Shown one piece after another: positions 54,215 to 63,357 of a DNA stretch of 64,000 bases. Positions within the stretch are counted from its first letter, which is position 1. Each line of letters opens with the position of its first letter. The notes beneath the pieces are model-generated. The model made no database searches, had not been told where the DNA came from, and saw only the letters and a list, made by a program, of their open reading frames with translations. Origin of the DNA: an uncultured Flavobacteriaceae bacterium (GTDB lineage: Bacteria; Bacteroidota; Bacteroidia; Flavobacteriales; Flavobacteriaceae). The stretch is taken from positions 248,001 to 312,000 of the forward strand of contig CANMSH010000003.1 of the NCBI GenBank assembly GCA_947500525.1. Reading direction: 5' to 3'. Made by a program: the position numbers and the translations under genes.

Positions 54215-55267
54215 ATGAAAACTATAAAAGGACCAGCCGTATTTTTGGCGCAATTTATGGATAACAAACCGCCTTTCAACTCTTTAAGTGGTCTATGTCA
54301 ATGGGCAAGTGATTTAGGGTATAAAGGGATTCAAATACCTACATGGGAATCAAGACTCATTGATTTAGATCTTGCTGCTGAAAGTAAAACATACTGTGAT
54401 GAACTGAAAGGTAAAATTAACTCTTATGGTTTAGAAATTACTGAGCTTTCCACGCACCTCCAGGGGCAATTGGTTGCTGTGAATCCTGCATACGACTTAA
54501 TGTTTGACAATTTTGCTCCAGATGCATGTAAAGGAAACCCAAAAGCCCGCACAGAATGGGCTGTACAAACGGTGAAAAATGCAGCAACGGCTAGTAAGCA
54601 CTTAGGCCTAAATGTTCACGCGACTTTTTCGGGAGCATTGCTTTGGCATACATGGCATCCTTGGCCTCAAAGACCTCCTGGACTTGTAGAAATGGGATTT
54701 GAAGAACTCGCCAAAAGATGGTTACCTATTTTAAATCATTTTGACGAGCAAGGTGTTGATGTTTGTTATGAAGTTCATCCTGGAGAAGATATTCATGATG
54801 GAGATACCTTCGAACGTTTTTTGGCTGCAACAGGGAATCATAAACGTGTGAATATACTATATGATCCTTCTCATTTTGTCTTACAACAATTAGATTATAT
54901 AGAGTACATTGATCACTATCACGAATTTATTAAATCATTCCATGTAAAAGATTCTGAATTCAACCCTACTGGAAAAAAAGGTGCTTTTGGCGGTTACAAC
55001 GATTGGGGAGATAGAGCTGGAAGATATCGTTCTCCAGGAGATGGTCAAATAGACTTCAAAACTATTTTTTCAAAATTGACACAATATGGTTGTGATCTTT
55101 GGGCTGTTATGGAATGGGAATGTTGTATTAAAAGTCCCGAGCAAGGAGCTCGAGAAGGTGCACAGTTTATTCAAAATCATATTATTGAAGCCACAGAAAA
55201 AGCTTTTGATGATTTTGCTGGGGCAGAAGTAGATAAAGAACGTTTAAAAAAAATATTGGGTATTTAA
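54215..55267 (+). CDS. TIM-barrel sugar isomerase/epimerase, cytoplasmic
   Basis: A 350-residue xylose-isomerase-like TIM barrel without export signal. GYKGIQIPTWES near residue 34, VCYEVHPGEDIHDG near 188, ILYDPSHFVLQQLDY near 218, FHVKDSEF near 247 and AVMEWECCIK near 305 carry the expected metal ligands (Glu, Asp, His, Glu). The WHTWHPWPQRPPG insert near residue 145 is typical of a subgroup near DUF1080 genes. Divergent from the second GMC gene and 10 bases before a DUF1080 gene. Likely acts on a 3-keto sugar. Confidence 0.87.
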   Translation: MKTIKGPAVFLAQFMDNKPPFNSLSGLCQWASDLGYKGIQIPTWESRLIDLDLAAESKTYCDELKGKINSYGLEITELSTHLQGQLVAVNPAYDLMFDNFAPDACKGNPKARTEWAVQTVKNAATASKHLGLNVHATFSGALLWHTWHPWPQRPPGLVEMGFEELAKRWLPILNHFDEQGVDVCYEVHPGEDIHDGDTFERFLAATGNHKRVNILYDPSHFVLQQLDYIEYIDHYHEFIKSFHVKDSEFNPTGKKGAFGGYNDWGDRAGRYRSPGDGQIDFKTIFSKLTQYGCDLWAVMEWECCIKSPEQGAREGAQFIQNHIIEATEKAFDDFAGAEVDKERLKKILGI

Positions 55268-55277
55268 AAAATAGATT

Positions 55278-56024
55278 ATGAAAAAAATAACAACTCTAGT
55301 ATTGGTAATAGGTATTTTGATAGCTTGTAAAAACGATAAAGCCGAGACTACAACTGCTAATGTCTCTGAATCTTCACCCTCAGAAACTGTTCAATCTCAA
55401 GATAAATGGATTACTCTTTTTGATGGAAGTTCTTTGGATAAGTGGCGTGGTTATTTATCAGATAGTATTCATAAAGAGTGGACCATAGAAGAAGATGGCT
55501 CTATGGTATTTACGCCAGGCGACAAGGGTGGTAAAAATATTATTTCTAAGCAAAAGTTCACGAATTTTGTATTATCGCTAGAGTGGAAAATTTCTGCAGG
55601 CGGTAATAGCGGTATTTTCTGGGGAGTATTTGAGGATGCAAAATACCCTGAAGCTTATCAAACTGGGGCCGAAATTCAAGTACTAGACAATGCGCTGCAT
55701 GCAGATGCTAAAGTTGCCAACGGGACTCATAAAGCTGGTTCTTTATATGATATGATTGCTTGTCCTGACGAACATGTGAAACCCGCAGGAGAATGGAATC
55801 TTTGTGTTTTAGAAATCAATCATGAAGCGAACAAAGGTAAGGTTTCAATGAACGGCACAGAAGTAATGACTTTTCCCGTTCATGGAGAAGCATGGGATAA
55901 GATGGTGAAAAATTCAAAATTTAAAGACTGGGAAGGTTTTGCTAAATATAAAACCGGACACATCGGTTTACAAGATCATTCTGACAAAGTTTGGTATAAA
56001 AATATTAAAATTAAAGAATTGTAA
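55278..56024 (+). CDS. DUF1080 lipoprotein, copy 2
   Basis: A 248-residue DUF1080 protein with lipoprotein signal (ILIAC near residue 16). WITLFDGSSLDKWRGY, GGNSGIFWGVFED, TGAEIQVLDNA, and HIGLQDHSDKVWYKNIKIKEL at the end are the domain motifs. As for copy 1, cleavage of C3-oxidised glycosides is the best guess. It is followed two bases later by a third copy, so the pair may act on different linkages or as partners. Confidence 0.88.
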   Translation: MKKITTLVLVIGILIACKNDKAETTTANVSESSPSETVQSQDKWITLFDGSSLDKWRGYLSDSIHKEWTIEEDGSMVFTPGDKGGKNIISKQKFTNFVLSLEWKISAGGNSGIFWGVFEDAKYPEAYQTGAEIQVLDNALHADAKVANGTHKAGSLYDMIACPDEHVKPAGEWNLCVLEINHEANKGKVSMNGTEVMTFPVHGEAWDKMVKNSKFKDWEGFAKYKTGHIGLQDHSDKVWYKNIKIKEL

Positions 56025-56026
56025 TA

Positions 56027-56785
56027 ATGAGATCATCCCATTTATTGTTCACTTTTTTATTGTGTATCGTCGCTAATTGGACCTGTGCTCAAAAAAAAGA
56101 TTATACCAAACCAGAAAGTACCGAACTATATGAACCGATTCCCGCTAAGGTTACTCCCGGGAAAAATAATGCCGCTCCATCGGATGCTATTGTTTTATTT
56201 GATGGTGCTAATTTAAATCATTGGGTGAGTTCTAAAAATGTAAAAGATAAAGCACCTTGGACACTTAACAAAGATGATAGCATGACCGTTAAAAACGGTA
56301 CTGGTCATATCCAAACAAAACAACAATTTGGTGATATTCAGCTACATATTGAATGGAAAAACCCGGCAGTTCCAAGAGCGAAAGGACAAAATAGAGGAAA
56401 TAGTGGCGTGTTTTTTCAAGGGCGTTACGAAGTTCAAGTATTGGATAATTATGATAATAAAACCTATACTAATGGACAGGTAGGTTCGATTTATAAGCAA
56501 CATGCACCCTTAGTAGATGCATCTAAACCTTCGGGAGAATGGCAAACGTATGACATCATTTATCATGCACCCGTATTTGATGAGATTGGTCGTAAAACTA
56601 AGTCAGCTCGCATGACTGTATTGCACAATGGAATTTTAATCCAAGACAATGTAGAAATTTATGGAACTACCGAATATATTGGCATTCCTAAGAACAATCC
56701 TCATGGTAAAGGACCTTTGATGTTGCAAGATCATAATGATAACAGTGGTGTTAGCTATCGTAATATTTGGGTTAGAGAACTATAA
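56027..56785 (+). CDS. DUF1080 protein, copy 3
   Basis: A 252-residue DUF1080 protein with an export signal (FLLCIVANWTCAQ; the Cys may make it a lipoprotein). AIVLFDGANLNHWVS, RGNSGVFFQGRYEVQVLDNY, GSIYKQHAPLVDASKPSGEW and LMLQDHNDNSGVSYRNIWVREL mark the fold. It belongs to the branch with the longer GQNRGNSG loop. Start overlaps closely with the preceding copy (2-base gap), so the two are co-translated or nearly so. Confidence 0.88.
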   Translation: MRSSHLLFTFLLCIVANWTCAQKKDYTKPESTELYEPIPAKVTPGKNNAAPSDAIVLFDGANLNHWVSSKNVKDKAPWTLNKDDSMTVKNGTGHIQTKQQFGDIQLHIEWKNPAVPRAKGQNRGNSGVFFQGRYEVQVLDNYDNKTYTNGQVGSIYKQHAPLVDASKPSGEWQTYDIIYHAPVFDEIGRKTKSARMTVLHNGILIQDNVEIYGTTEYIGIPKNNPHGKGPLMLQDHNDNSGVSYRNIWVREL

Positions 56786-56794
56786 AAATACTAC

Positions 56795-57376
56795 ATGAAA
56801 AACGAAAATGTTAGGAATCTCTCTATAGAAGTTCTTTCTAATAATTGGTATACACTTAACAAATTACATTTTGAGTACTTAACAAAAAATGGAGAATGGC
56901 AATCTCAGCAGCGCGAAGCATATGATAGAGGTAACGGAGCCACTATTCTTCTCTACAATAAACAAGCGAAAACCGTTATTTTAACAAAGCAATTTAGAGC
57001 TCCCACCTATATTAATGGTAATGAGACGGGTATGCTTATCGAGACTTGTGCCGGTTTATTAGATAAAGATAATCCTGAAGACTGTATCAAAAAAGAAACG
57101 CAAGAAGAAACAGGTTACCAGTTATCAGAGGTTACCAAAGTATTCGAATCATATATGTCTCCAGGTTCTGTGACCGAAATTGTTCATTTTTTTATTGCCG
57201 AATATACAGAAGGCATGAAAATAAATGATGGCGGTGGTTTAGAAGATGAGCAAGAAGAAATCGAAGTTTTAGAACTAAACATCGATGATGCACTTCAAAT
57301 GATAAAAACTGGAGAAATTAAAGATGGCAAAACCATTATGCTGCTCCAATATATTCGTCTTGAAGGTATTCTATAA
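56795..57376 (+). CDS. nudK: GDP-mannose/ADP-sugar pyrophosphatase NudK
   Basis: A 193-residue Nudix hydrolase that follows Escherichia coli NudK closely: NGATILLYN, LTKQFRAPTY, ETCAGLLDKDNPEDCIKKE, QEETGY, FESYMSPGSVTEIVHFFIAEY, DEQEEIEVLEL and MIKTGEIKDGKTIMLLQY. The Nudix-box glutamates are present in KKETQEETG. It hydrolyses GDP-mannose or similar nucleotide sugars. It is the last gene of the isomerase/DUF1080 operon, 9 bases after DUF1080 copy 3; its link to 3-keto sugars is unclear. Confidence 0.88.
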   Translation: MKNENVRNLSIEVLSNNWYTLNKLHFEYLTKNGEWQSQQREAYDRGNGATILLYNKQAKTVILTKQFRAPTYINGNETGMLIETCAGLLDKDNPEDCIKKETQEETGYQLSEVTKVFESYMSPGSVTEIVHFFIAEYTEGMKINDGGGLEDEQEEIEVLELNIDDALQMIKTGEIKDGKTIMLLQYIRLEGIL

Positions 57377-57388
57377 GCAATTACAAAC

Positions 57389-58693
57389 TTAATCTTGTGC
57401 CATCTTCACGTTTAATCGAAATGCTAATAGACCTGCGATTACAAAAAATACTCCAGCAAATAACATTGCATTAATTGCATTATCTCCAAGCACATACTTA
57501 TATATTGGACCGAAAGTTAAGGTTTGTATAAACATAGGGATAACAATCATCATGTTTAAAATTCCCATATAAACTCCTCGCCGGTCTTGGGGTACAATTT
57601 TAGACACCATAGTATACGGAATTCCCATCATGGCAGCCCAACCAATACCGAACAATACCATTGGCACTAATACCATCGTTGGATCTGTGATATAAGGAAT
57701 GGCAAATAATGCGATTGCCGTGCCAACTAAACTTAAAGCATATACTTTCTTGCCTCCAAAACGAAGTGTTAAAGGCACCAAGGCCAGAGCAACTATCATA
57801 GTAACAGTATTATAAGTTAAACTCATTTTTGCCGCTTGTGAAGCAGCCTCAGAAGTGGAATAGCCGAATGTTAATTTGAACAAAGGAGTTGTAAATTGCC
57901 AATAAATAAATAGAGCGTACCATTGAAAAAGGTATACTGCTCCAATTTTCCACATGAACTTAGGCATGTCCTTTATTGCTTCTGAAATCTCCAAAAACGG
58001 TTTCGACATCCGTCTACCAAGAGACAAACCTTTTATGTTATTTATTTCTTCCAATTCTTTCTCTGAAGGAGGTATTTCAGGAGTTTTAAAAACTGAATAT
58101 AAAATAGTAGTCAAAGACAAAAAAGCTCCAATATAAAAGGAATAGTAAAGCCATTGTGGTATTACACCAGCCTCCTCAACAGATTCTCCTCCAAACCAAT
58201 ATTGAAACAACACAATCGAGCCATTAGCTAGTAGAATTCCAGCACCAACAAACAAACTTTGCATTTGATAACCCAAGCTCAATTGCTTTTCGGGTAATTT
58301 ATCCCCAACAAAGGCTCTATATGGCTCCATAGCCATGTTATTTCCTACATCCAATATCCATAATAACCCAACTGCAAACCAAAGCAAAGGACTATGCGGA
58401 AATACAAATAAACATAAACTACCTAACAACGCACCGATTAAAAAATAAGGTTTACGTCTTCCCCAACGCGACGACCATGTTTTATCTGACATCGCACCTA
58501 TAATAGGTTGCACAATTAAACCTGTAACTGGCCCTGCAATATTCAAAATTGGAAGCATATCTTCGGGAGCACCTAAATATAAAAATATTGGATTAATTGC
58601 TGTTTGTTGCAATCCAAAACTATATTGAATTCCAAGAAAACCAACATTCATATTAAATATTTGCCAAAAGGATAAGCGAGGTTTCGAGTTCAT
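57389..58693 (-). CDS. MFS disaccharide-type transporter (SLC45/MFS_2-like)
   Basis: A 434-residue major facilitator with 12 helices. LSFWQIFNMNVGFLGIQYSF, VQPIIGAMSDKTWSSRWGRRKPY and NNMAMEPYRAFVGDKLP are the signatures of the sucrose/maltose (SLC45) branch. In many flavobacteria a carrier of this type sits directly beside pgmB and the GH65 phosphorylase; here it is about 16 kb from them. Convergent with nudK. Cargo likely an alpha-glucoside such as maltose, inferred. Confidence 0.85.
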   Translation of the reverse strand: MNSKPRLSFWQIFNMNVGFLGIQYSFGLQQTAINPIFLYLGAPEDMLPILNIAGPVTGLIVQPIIGAMSDKTWSSRWGRRKPYFLIGALLGSLCLFVFPHSPLLWFAVGLLWILDVGNNMAMEPYRAFVGDKLPEKQLSLGYQMQSLFVGAGILLANGSIVLFQYWFGGESVEEAGVIPQWLYYSFYIGAFLSLTTILYSVFKTPEIPPSEKELEEINNIKGLSLGRRMSKPFLEISEAIKDMPKFMWKIGAVYLFQWYALFIYWQFTTPLFKLTFGYSTSEAASQAAKMSLTYNTVTMIVALALVPLTLRFGGKKVYALSLVGTAIALFAIPYITDPTMVLVPMVLFGIGWAAMMGIPYTMVSKIVPQDRRGVYMGILNMMIVIPMFIQTLTFGPIYKYVLGDNAINAMLFAGVFFVIAGLLAFRLNVKMAQD

Positions 58694-58744
58694 AAATATG
58701 TTTTTAAAGATTGAAAATTCTGGTAATTCATAGATTCATTTAAC

Positions 58745-60085
58745 CTATTTTACTTTCATAGTTAGTAAATTCTTGCTAATAAAATCGCCGACATTTTGTC
58801 CTTGAGCAACTCCTGCATCGATGGCCATCATATAGTGTATTCCTCCGTACAGTCTTGAAATTGCAGCTTCTTCCGACGCATGAATAAACGATTTGAAACT
58901 TCTTATTGGTAAGCCATATTCTAATTCGGTGGTATCATCAAACGCAAAATCATCCCCATAAAGCCTTGTGAGCGTCACCGCGGCCGCTCTTGAGATTACT
59001 GAATGTCCACTTGTATATTCTGGAAACGGGGGCGTTTGTAGTAAAGGAACCCACTCCTCATCAATATACTGATTAATTAATGTTTCTGGGCGTACCACTA
59101 GACTTCTCCATTTTTCGTCCCAGCAACTTATAAAAGCATCAAACAATGCTATACTTACATTTGTATAAGCATTAACAGTTTCATCGAAGGTACTTTTATT
59201 CATGCTGGTTGCAATATTGGTAATTCCGATCCAATGTCCACCTGGAGTAATTTTTTTCGTAGCAAACATAGCGTGACCTTTATGGTGAGAGACGTAAGGG
59301 TTACAGTCCCAAAAGCTCGCTATTTCTTTACTTTCTTTATCTTCTCCTCTTCCCTTTTTGTATACCTCCATCAGTTGTTGTTGGAACTCACTGCCTTTCG
59401 TAAGATCAAATTCTAAGGGTGCCACTGGAGGAAACTGATCGGCCGACTTCAAGACTAAGGTTCTAATTTTATTCCAATGAGGCTCTATCCCATCCATATA
59501 ATCTGGTGGTGTAGGTTTCCAGTATTTATCCTCTTCTTGAATTGTATATTTAGGATATGTTCTTGTTTGATCGTATAGATCTCCTTTAGACCATTTTAAA
59601 ATATGTTGCGCAACTTCATTACCATACAATTTAGAAGCATTTAATACTTTTTTAGGAAGTCCATTTTTCTTCAAACTATCATACGTCTTCTCTTGAAATT
59701 CGGTGATTCGATCTTCCGAAAATATCAATTGCTTACCTACCACAGTAAATGCATGAAATGAGGCTAAATGAAAATCAACATTTTCATCAGTAGGTTCAGG
59801 AACAGCCTCGAAACCTGACAACTGTCCTACTAGACTATTGTACTTTTCAGGATATGCCTTTTGCACAACTGCATAAGCTGCTACACTGGGATACATATAT
59901 ACTCGAGAAGCAACAGGTGGTGAAAATATATCATATACAATCACATCTGTTAACTTCTTCATTGCCGATTGAAACAATTTTGGATCTTTCACCTGCTCTT
60001 TATATGCAGTATTTTCTTTACAACTACTTAACAGTAGTATACAAATCAACGTGCTAAAACAAATTCTTTTCATAATTCTTCTCAT
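58745..60085 (-). CDS. Vanadium-haloperoxidase-fold PAP2 lipoprotein
   Basis: A 446-residue protein with lipoprotein signal (LLSSC near residue 22). The vanadate/phosphate pocket is complete: K-x6-RP in KWRSLVVRP (Lys325, Arg332), TSGHS with His361, and SRLYGGIHY with Arg411 and His417. These residues are shared by vanadium-dependent haloperoxidases and PAP2 acid phosphatases, and sequence alone does not separate halogenation from phosphatase activity. Its ATG overlaps the stop of the upstream VCBS gene (ATGA), so translation is coupled. Exported. Confidence 0.86.
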   Translation of the reverse strand: MRRIMKRICFSTLICILLLSSCKENTAYKEQVKDPKLFQSAMKKLTDVIVYDIFSPPVASRVYMYPSVAAYAVVQKAYPEKYNSLVGQLSGFEAVPEPTDENVDFHLASFHAFTVVGKQLIFSEDRITEFQEKTYDSLKKNGLPKKVLNASKLYGNEVAQHILKWSKGDLYDQTRTYPKYTIQEEDKYWKPTPPDYMDGIEPHWNKIRTLVLKSADQFPPVAPLEFDLTKGSEFQQQLMEVYKKGRGEDKESKEIASFWDCNPYVSHHKGHAMFATKKITPGGHWIGITNIATSMNKSTFDETVNAYTNVSIALFDAFISCWDEKWRSLVVRPETLINQYIDEEWVPLLQTPPFPEYTSGHSVISRAAAVTLTRLYGDDFAFDDTTELEYGLPIRSFKSFIHASEEAAISRLYGGIHYMMAIDAGVAQGQNVGDFISKNLLTMKVK

Positions 60086-63000
60086 TTTCTATTGTTCTTA
60101 TCATCTAATTTAATTGTATATGATTTATCATCATTTGAAATAACTAGAAACTGATTATCTTTTATTTTAATCAATTGTCTAGTATTTAGATTCGCTGGTA
60201 GAGGTAAATTTTTAACAAATTCAATCTTCCCATCTTTAAACTGTAAAATACCTCCAGAGTTTCCACTACTTTCACCCAATTCAGTTGTATAATTTAAATA
60301 GTTTCCAACAAAAAGTATATCTGCACCATCTTCATTTTGTTCGACATGAATGTCTTCAATTGTACTTAATTGTGCTTCTTTCGGTAATGCTATGGGTTTC
60401 GTTTTCTCGCTTAGATTTAAATACAACATTGAACGTAGTTCTTCAATTTTCTTCACCTCCAACACATCGGTTTCAGGTTTTCCAGTAAGATCTGTGATAC
60501 TCTTAATTTTTGCAAATTTTTCATAACTCAAGAATTTCTTTTTCAATGATGGCAATTGGCCCACTAACTTATCTTTAGAAGCAAAAGGGACATTATTTCC
60601 AAAAAAGTCATAAAAAATTATTGGGTCTACGTTACCGTTATCATCATAGTCATCTATATATAATTTAACAGGAAATTCTTTTGAGGCTTTCCACTTAAAA
60701 TTAAGGCCCGCATTACCAGCGATAATATCTTTTTCTCCATTATTATCTATGTCTACTACATCAACCGAATTCCACATGCCATGAGAATGTTCTAATCCGT
60801 ATTTCTTGGTACTATTTACAAAAGTTGAATCTCCTTGATTGATTAAGACAGTAATTGGCATCCAATCGCCTACAACAACTAAATCTAATAACTTGTCATT
60901 ATTAATATCTGCCCACTTACTATCTGTAACCATTCCAAGTCGACTTTTTTTAACAATGCTAAACTGACCTTCCCCATTGTTTTTTAAAATGTAGCTAAAC
61001 GGCGATAAACCGTATCCGCCAGGCATCGATCTATTACCAATAAACAGATCATCAGATCCGTTATTGTCAAAATCACCTGAAGACACACTTCCACCATTCG
61101 TTCTCACTAAAGGTGCTTTTAAACGAGTAAATTTCGCTTTTCCATCATTCAAATATATTCTGTCTTCTAGATGTCCTCCTCCTTCAATTTTTTCATTACC
61201 TCCACTCATAACATATAAATCTAGATCACCGTCGTTTTCAATATCAAATGCTGCTACATCTACGTCTTCATATAAAATATCTTTATTAAAATCACTCTCC
61301 TTATTTATTTTATAACTACCATCTTTTTGCTGAATATAAAATGAAGGTGCTTGGTACCTTGCTCCTCCGATGTATAGATCATCTAATCCATCACCATTAA
61401 AATCTGCAGCAATAGATGTTGGCCCTTCAGTTGATAATTTTTCGGGCATTAAGGGCTCTCTTTCGTAGTCTAAGAAATTATTTTCAAGATGTCTAAATGG
61501 AAAAACCTCTAAACTTTCGTTAACCGTTATTATTTCATCTTTTATAGAATCACTTAAATTTGATCCTCTTTTGAGTATGTGATGTTTATTAACCGCTATA
61601 TTAGCATTCGTTTGAACTTTTCCATCTAACCATGTTAGTTTTATAGAGTCAATTTTGGTGGTAGCACCCAGTCCAAAATGAACAGTATGTGTAGACGAAG
61701 ATTGAAAACCTTTTGTGACGATCAATTCTTTGAAATACGTTTTCCCGTTCGCGTACAATCTCAGCTTCGTTCCGTTAGGGTTTTTAAGAACAGTATCGCC
61801 TTTCAAAGTAAAAGACACGAAATTATTCGATGCTCCAATTGAACTTTTATTCTCTAATATGCTGGCCTTTTGATTGATATTATTAATTACCAAATCTAAA
61901 TCACCGTCATTATCGAGATCACTATAAGCTGCACCGTTTGAATAAGAAGGCTTTAAACCAGATTCTTTAGAATATCTTTTAAATTCTAAATCACCATGAT
62001 TCTTAAAAACAACATTAGGTATGCTAATCGTGGGCATTTCCTCGATTAATTGCTTTTTTAATTTGGCTTGCTTTGTTTGATCGTACTTTGCAAAGTTGAT
62101 ATTACTGATATAATTAATATAGTTTAAGTCATTAGGTCTTTTATAAATACCATTGGTAATATAAATATCATTTAATCCATCATTATCGTAGTCTTGAATC
62201 AGGGCAGACCAACTCCAATCGGTAGCATGCGTTTCAGTCATTAGGGCTACATCGGTAAAAGAAGCTTGTCCTCTATTAAGTTGAAACGTATTTCGTGCAT
62301 ATTGATTACGAAAACCAAAATTCTTTTTAATGGCACTCACTTTGTCAGAATCTTCGCCTCCCGATTTCAAAAACACCTCATGATCAAAAGGCATCATATC
62401 TAGTGTGAAAATATCTTGTCTTTGATCATTATTCACATCGGCGATATCAACACCCATAGTAAATCTTGCATTATGGTTTAGATAATCGGCACTCGACTCT
62501 TTAAAGGTTTTGTCTCCTTGATTGATATATAAATAGTCATTCTCGTGAAAATCATTTCCAACATAAATATCAATATATCCGTCATTGTTTATATCAGAAG
62601 TGGTTATGGCCAACCCATACCCCAAAGCACTATTATAAATACCTGAAGTTTCGGTAACGTTGACGAACTTTAATTCCCCTTCATTAAGTTTATTCTCATA
62701 AAATCGATCTCCTGACAATTCATCTGCAGTAGCTCTTTTTCTGATATCACCATAACTTCTTGGTGTATGCACCGCATGGTTCAGAAGATACATGTCCATA
62801 TCACCATCATTGTCATAATCTAGAAAAGATGCTTGTGTAGAAAAGCCTGAAAAATCTAAACCATACTCTTTCGAAGATTCTACGAAAGAATTATTGCCTT
62901 GGTTTATATATAATAAATTATGGGCTTTTAGGCTTTTATAGTTGCCTACTTTAGACACATAAATATCTAAAAGACCATCATTATTGACATCTTCCATAGT

Positions 63001-63357
63001 AACACCTGTAGACCAGGTATTACCTGTTTGAATAGATGCTTCTGTCGTAATATCTTTAAATTTTAAACCTCCTAAGTTTACATACAATTTATCACTGGTT
63101 TGATTTGCCGTTAAATAAATATCATCTAATCCATCATTATTTATGTCACCAATTGCAACACCACCGCCATTGTAATAATATAGATATTCAATAATATTTA
63201 GTTCATCTGTATAATGTAGATCATTTGAGAACTCAATTCCACTTAAGTCAGAGGATACCGATTCAAAAAAAATAGGAGCTTTTTCAACCAACACTTCTTC
63301 TTTTTTACTACAACCCAGCAGCATCGTAATAACCAAAAAACTCACTACATACTTCAT
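60082..63357 (-). CDS. VCBS/FG-GAP propeller lipoprotein with ASPIC/UnbV domain
   Basis: A 1091-residue protein with lipoprotein signal (LLGC near residue 16). Repeated Ca-binding FG-GAP units (DINNDGLDDIYL, DYDNDGDMDMYLLN, DLDNDGDLDLVIN, DFNGDGLDDLYIGG) form two beta-propellers, with an ASPIC/UnbV domain between them (about residues 510-590, HTVHFGLGAT, IDSIKLTWLDGK). Such large surface lipoproteins are common in Bacteroidota and are thought to bind ligands. It overlaps the genes on both sides by four bases. No enzyme activity is visible. Confidence 0.88.
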   Translation of the reverse strand: MKYVVSFLVITMLLGCSKKEEVLVEKAPIFFESVSSDLSGIEFSNDLHYTDELNIIEYLYYYNGGGVAIGDINNDGLDDIYLTANQTSDKLYVNLGGLKFKDITTEASIQTGNTWSTGVTMEDVNNDGLLDIYVSKVGNYKSLKAHNLLYINQGNNSFVESSKEYGLDFSGFSTQASFLDYDNDGDMDMYLLNHAVHTPRSYGDIRKRATADELSGDRFYENKLNEGELKFVNVTETSGIYNSALGYGLAITTSDINNDGYIDIYVGNDFHENDYLYINQGDKTFKESSADYLNHNARFTMGVDIADVNNDQRQDIFTLDMMPFDHEVFLKSGGEDSDKVSAIKKNFGFRNQYARNTFQLNRGQASFTDVALMTETHATDWSWSALIQDYDNDGLNDIYITNGIYKRPNDLNYINYISNINFAKYDQTKQAKLKKQLIEEMPTISIPNVVFKNHGDLEFKRYSKESGLKPSYSNGAAYSDLDNDGDLDLVINNINQKASILENKSSIGASNNFVSFTLKGDTVLKNPNGTKLRLYANGKTYFKELIVTKGFQSSSTHTVHFGLGATTKIDSIKLTWLDGKVQTNANIAVNKHHILKRGSNLSDSIKDEIITVNESLEVFPFRHLENNFLDYEREPLMPEKLSTEGPTSIAADFNGDGLDDLYIGGARYQAPSFYIQQKDGSYKINKESDFNKDILYEDVDVAAFDIENDGDLDLYVMSGGNEKIEGGGHLEDRIYLNDGKAKFTRLKAPLVRTNGGSVSSGDFDNNGSDDLFIGNRSMPGGYGLSPFSYILKNNGEGQFSIVKKSRLGMVTDSKWADINNDKLLDLVVVGDWMPITVLINQGDSTFVNSTKKYGLEHSHGMWNSVDVVDIDNNGEKDIIAGNAGLNFKWKASKEFPVKLYIDDYDDNGNVDPIIFYDFFGNNVPFASKDKLVGQLPSLKKKFLSYEKFAKIKSITDLTGKPETDVLEVKKIEELRSMLYLNLSEKTKPIALPKEAQLSTIEDIHVEQNEDGADILFVGNYLNYTTELGESSGNSGGILQFKDGKIEFVKNLPLPANLNTRQLIKIKDNQFLVISNDDKSYTIKLDDKNNRK

